In this document: one piece after another, positions 61,282 to 64,000 of the stretch | How positions within the stretch are numbered: position 1 is the stretch's first letter | Layout: each line of letters begins with the position of its first letter | Assembly: GCF_004210375.1 (NCBI RefSeq) | Contig: NW_027467782.1 | Span: 34,027,771 to 34,091,770 of the forward strand | DNA from: Tachypleus tridentatus | Taxonomy: Eukaryota; Arthropoda; Merostomata; Xiphosura; Limulidae | Reading direction: 5' to 3' | DNA: 64,000 nucleotides | The notes under the pieces: model-generated | Seen by the model: only the letters and a program-made list of their open reading frames with translations | Database searches by the model: none | Told to the model about the DNA's origin: nothing | Translations under genes and position numbers: made by a program

Positions 61282-61886
61282 AACATATATTAGACCTGTA
61301 ATAGACTATGCAGCTCCAGCATGGATAACTGTAAGCAATAAAATAATTAAAACTAAACTACAAACAATCCAAAACACACTCCTCACAACTGCACACAGAG
61401 TTCCAAGAACAATATCATCTCAATTCATTCACAAATACTCGAACATACCAACCATACCAGATAGACTCCCACATATTACAATTATGTACTTTAATAAGAA
61501 TTGGATGAAAAACGAATTACTATGCGAACTAGACCGGTACCTCATACATGATGAAGCTAGTCCTAAACATCTCTCCCCAGTTAACTTATATTTCAAATAT
61601 AAAAATAAATAATAAAAAATATATATATAAACTTTAAATAATAATAAAAAATATAAACTTTAAATAATAATAAAAAATATAAAGTTTAAATAATAATTAA
61701 AAATTTACATATTTATAGTTTATTTATTTATGTATTAAAAAATGCTACAAGCAAACTTGACATTCTGCTAATAGAATAAAACTGTATATGAGCCAAGATA
61801 CATGGACATTGTCCTGAAAAGGACCAAATGAAATTCAGTTCACAGTCATAAATATCAATCAGCCAAGAATATAAGTCGGGGTAGGG

Positions 61887-62154
61887 GCCCGGCATGGGGT
61901 AGCGTTAAAGGCGCGGCGCCGTAATCTGAGGGTCGCTGATTGGCCGAAGTCGCGCCAAACATGCTCGCCCTCCCAGCCGTGGGGACGTCATAATGTGACG
62001 GTCAATCCCACTTTTCGTTGGTAAAAAAGTAGCCCAAGAGTTGGCTACTTGGGTGGTGATGACTAGCTGCCTTCCCTCTTGTCTTACACTGCAAAATTAG
62101 GAACGGCTAGCACAGATAGCCCTCGAGTAGCTTTGTGCGAAATTCCAAAAACCA
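61887..62154 (+). mobile_element. SINE copy with GC-rich head
   Basis: A plus-orientation SINE runs from GCCCGGCATGGGGTAGCG through CTCGCCCTCCCAGCCGTGGG, the conserved body and AGCTTTGTGCGAAATTCC. Imperfect flanking words (AAGTCGGGGTAGGG and AAGTACGGGGAGGAGG) are probably the target duplication. It lies about 270 bp past the 3' end of the jockey-like LINE. Confidence 0.9.
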
Positions 62155-62452
62155 AGTACGGGGAGGAGGAAGAGGTCATACAGAACCTGACCCTCCAGGG
62201 TATGAACTTTTACTACCCAAACACCGACGACTGCTTACATTAAGCAGACTTTTATCACTTGTTTTGATTCACCCTAAGAATATCAGTGACCTAACTATTG
62301 AAAAACACACTAAAATTATGAAAACTCATTTAATATTAAAGATAGTTATGTACAGTATAATAATTCATGCTTTTAGTTAATATGTACACAATACTTGTAC
62401 CACACACTTGTTACATAAGTTGTTTTAATTTTTAAAGTTATAAAAACAGATA

Positions 62453-62945
62453 AAATGTACCAGCATGCATTTTTAAAATGTATAAAAATAACATTCAATA
62501 AAATTACAGTAATATAATAGCTTATGCTCTTTGTTTTGAATGAGTTTTAGCTACATAAATAATGTCATTGTACTTATAAAGCCAATTATTGTTGGTTAGT
62601 CACAATTATCTACCTGATTTATGTCTCTGCTAAATGTACCAGCATGCATTTTTAAAATGTATAAAAATAACATTCAATAAAATTACAGTAATATAATAGC
62701 TTATGCTCTTTGTTTTGAATGAGTTTTAGCTACATAAATAATGTCATTGTACTTATAAAGCCAATTATTGTTGGTTAGTCACAATTATCTACCTGATTTA
62801 TGTCTCTCTACCAGCTGCATTTTAAAATGTATAAAAATAACATTCAATAAAATTACAGTAATATAATACTTATGCAGAACTCATAATGGATTGTTGGTTA
62901 GTCACAATTATCTACCTGATTTATGTCTCTGCTAAGTGTTATAAC
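62453..62945. repeat. 179-bp tandem repeat, about 2.7 units
   Basis: Units begin ATGTACCAGCATGCATTTTT at 62455 and 62634 and are nearly identical over 179 bp. A third at about 62809 has an internal deletion of about 60 bp and then rejoins at GGTTAGTCACAATTATCTAC. The near identity of the first two copies shows a recent duplication or an assembly duplicate. Confidence 0.92.
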
Positions 62946-63764
62946 CAGAACTCATATGGAATAAAACTGTATTTCTTTCCAACCACTCCGAAAGAAAATA
63001 TTTAACTCTCACTGATAAAGAATAAATATTTATAATTACAAGTTATACATTAGTACAATTTTAGTGCCAGACCTTAAAAAAATAATGAAAAATAAATATT
63101 TAGAACTTTAAATGGGTGAAATTGTAAACCTGATGTTCCACACTTTAGAAATTCTTTTATATATGACTAATGCTAAAAAAATCCTCACTTATGTCAGGGA
63201 AATGTATCTCTAAAAGTAGAAAGCAAAGAGGTTCCATCTTTAAACACATTTAAGACTACATGTCAAGAGCAATATTAATATGGTAGAATACATCATGATG
63301 TATTTCAGTTTCTATATAATACATAAGGTATAAAAACCATAATAATTCTGGAAAGTATTTTAACTTTTTCTTGAATAACTCAGTTTGAAAGATTCAACTT
63401 ATGTTATTTGCTATTTCTAAAAAATAGCATCTTAAAATCCTTTATCACCAACTTAGACAGCCAGATCATTGATGTATCCAAAGATAATCTGTATTAATAA
63501 CATTTTATGTAGTAATTCTTAAAAGTCTTCAGTTAACTATAAAATCCTATGTTTTTTAGTACTATTAAACCTCACATTGACATATTCTCCTGCTCATTTT
63601 ACACCACTTTAAAACAAGCAAAAGCAATAATGGAAAAAAAAAAAATCAAAATTTTTGTATTTATATGTTTACAAAAACATGCCATATCAACATGTAGGGA
63701 GAGGTTAAGTGATTAATAATATATCACGTATTTCGTGATGACGAGAAACCAACTTGAAGTAAAA

Positions 63765-63880
63765 ATGTATTTCAGGACAACTGTTGCAAACTCCTTCTTT
63801 GTTAATCTGGAGATGACCTAAGAAGGTCAAAACATTGTTCTCAATTTTGTTTTGGTATCACCAGTTGTCCTAAGATACAT
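63765..63880. repeat. Short element bounded by 19-bp inverted repeats
   Basis: ATGTATTTCAGGACAACTG (63765-63783) and CAGTTGTCCTAAGATACAT (63862-63880) are inverted repeats with two mismatches. Between them is GATGACCTAAGAAGGTCAAA, itself a small hairpin (GACC/GGTC). I recall the GACC-GAAGAAGGTC-AAAC word pattern as widespread in arthropod retroelement ends, but the family is not settled. Confidence 0.55.
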
Positions 63881-64000
63881 ATCACATACTTGTTATGTTA
63901 CTGGAAAGTGATACAACAATGGGAATATACAAATTTCAGAATTTCCTGCTCACACTCTCTATTGAATTACATAGAAATAACTTATGAGAAAGCTAGTCTA

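Larger units (their letters stand above)
57550..61612 (+). mobile_element. Jockey-like LINE, nearly complete, interrupted by a SINE
   Basis: In plus orientation the element has ORF1 with three zinc knuckles (57.6-58.5 kb), ORF2 endonuclease (58.5-59.2 kb), a SINE insertion (59357-59639), and then the linker, RT and C-terminal part (59.65-61.61 kb). It ends at a TAA followed by A-rich tandem words. Zinc-knuckle ORF1 plus endonuclease plus RT without RNase H is the jockey-clade layout. The RT is open over 326 codons with its catalytic residues intact, so decay is limited. Confidence 0.9.

Overview
This is a 64-kb, AT-rich window of an animal nuclear genome, with split genes, GT/AG introns and dense transposon relics. 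The main clue to the organism is a tRNA-derived SINE present as at least eight copies or fragments. From memory it resembles the abundant SINE of horseshoe crabs (Limulus/Tachypleus/Carcinoscorpius), so a horseshoe crab or a close chelicerate is the most likely source. That is an inference from recalled sequence, not from a search. There are no operons, CRISPR arrays, rRNA genes or free-standing tRNA genes.

Host genes are sparse and appear only as short exons. On the minus strand, three phase-compatible exons (45.5, 42.8 and 42.4 kb) encode the segment leading into the PIN-like domain of the nonsense-mediated-decay factor SMG5. About 2.4 kb further down the same strand lies a lone Tudor-domain exon of SMN type (39.7-39.9 kb). 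Below that, five minus-strand exons (39.0, 32.1, 29.8, 19.1 and 17.6 kb) have matching intron phases and end in a stop codon followed by AATAAA. They form the 3' part of a conserved-looking protein that I could not name. On the plus strand near the left edge, a 159-nt phase 1-1 exon encodes a cysteine-rich extracellular module. It sits between two copies of a ~0.85-0.95 kb duplication.

Most of the identifiable rest is mobile DNA. A LINE with RNase H occurs twice (about 11.0-13.5 kb and 47.7-48.65 kb, both minus). A LINE with PHD-finger ORF1, endonuclease and reverse transcriptase lies at 49.0-53.0 kb (minus) and carries a substitution in its catalytic YADD box. A jockey-like LINE at 57.55-61.61 kb (plus) has zinc-knuckle ORF1, an endonuclease, and an open RT with its FADD box intact; a SINE has inserted into its ORF2. 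A 3.18-kb hAT element at 25.11-28.29 kb has exact 8-bp target duplications. Two 3' remnants of a Tc1-like transposon lie at 15.84-16.23 and 24.24-24.63 kb.

Tandem arrays are unusually frequent. Two have clear parents: a ~111-bp array made from the catalytic segment of the Tc1-like transposase (15.28-15.84 kb) and a 44-bp array made from the interior of the SINE (45.88-46.14 kb). Other arrays have units of 33, about 49, 43, about 54, 65 and 179 bp. A 500-N assembly gap (10,343-10,842) truncates the ~49-bp array. Two fold-back sequences with arms of 50-70 bp lie at 16.2 and 18.3 kb. I found no defence system, biosynthetic cluster or other clearly new biological system. The most useful leads are the unnamed five-exon gene, the SMG5/SMN arrangement, the cysteine-rich exon, and the satellite arrays born from transposons.
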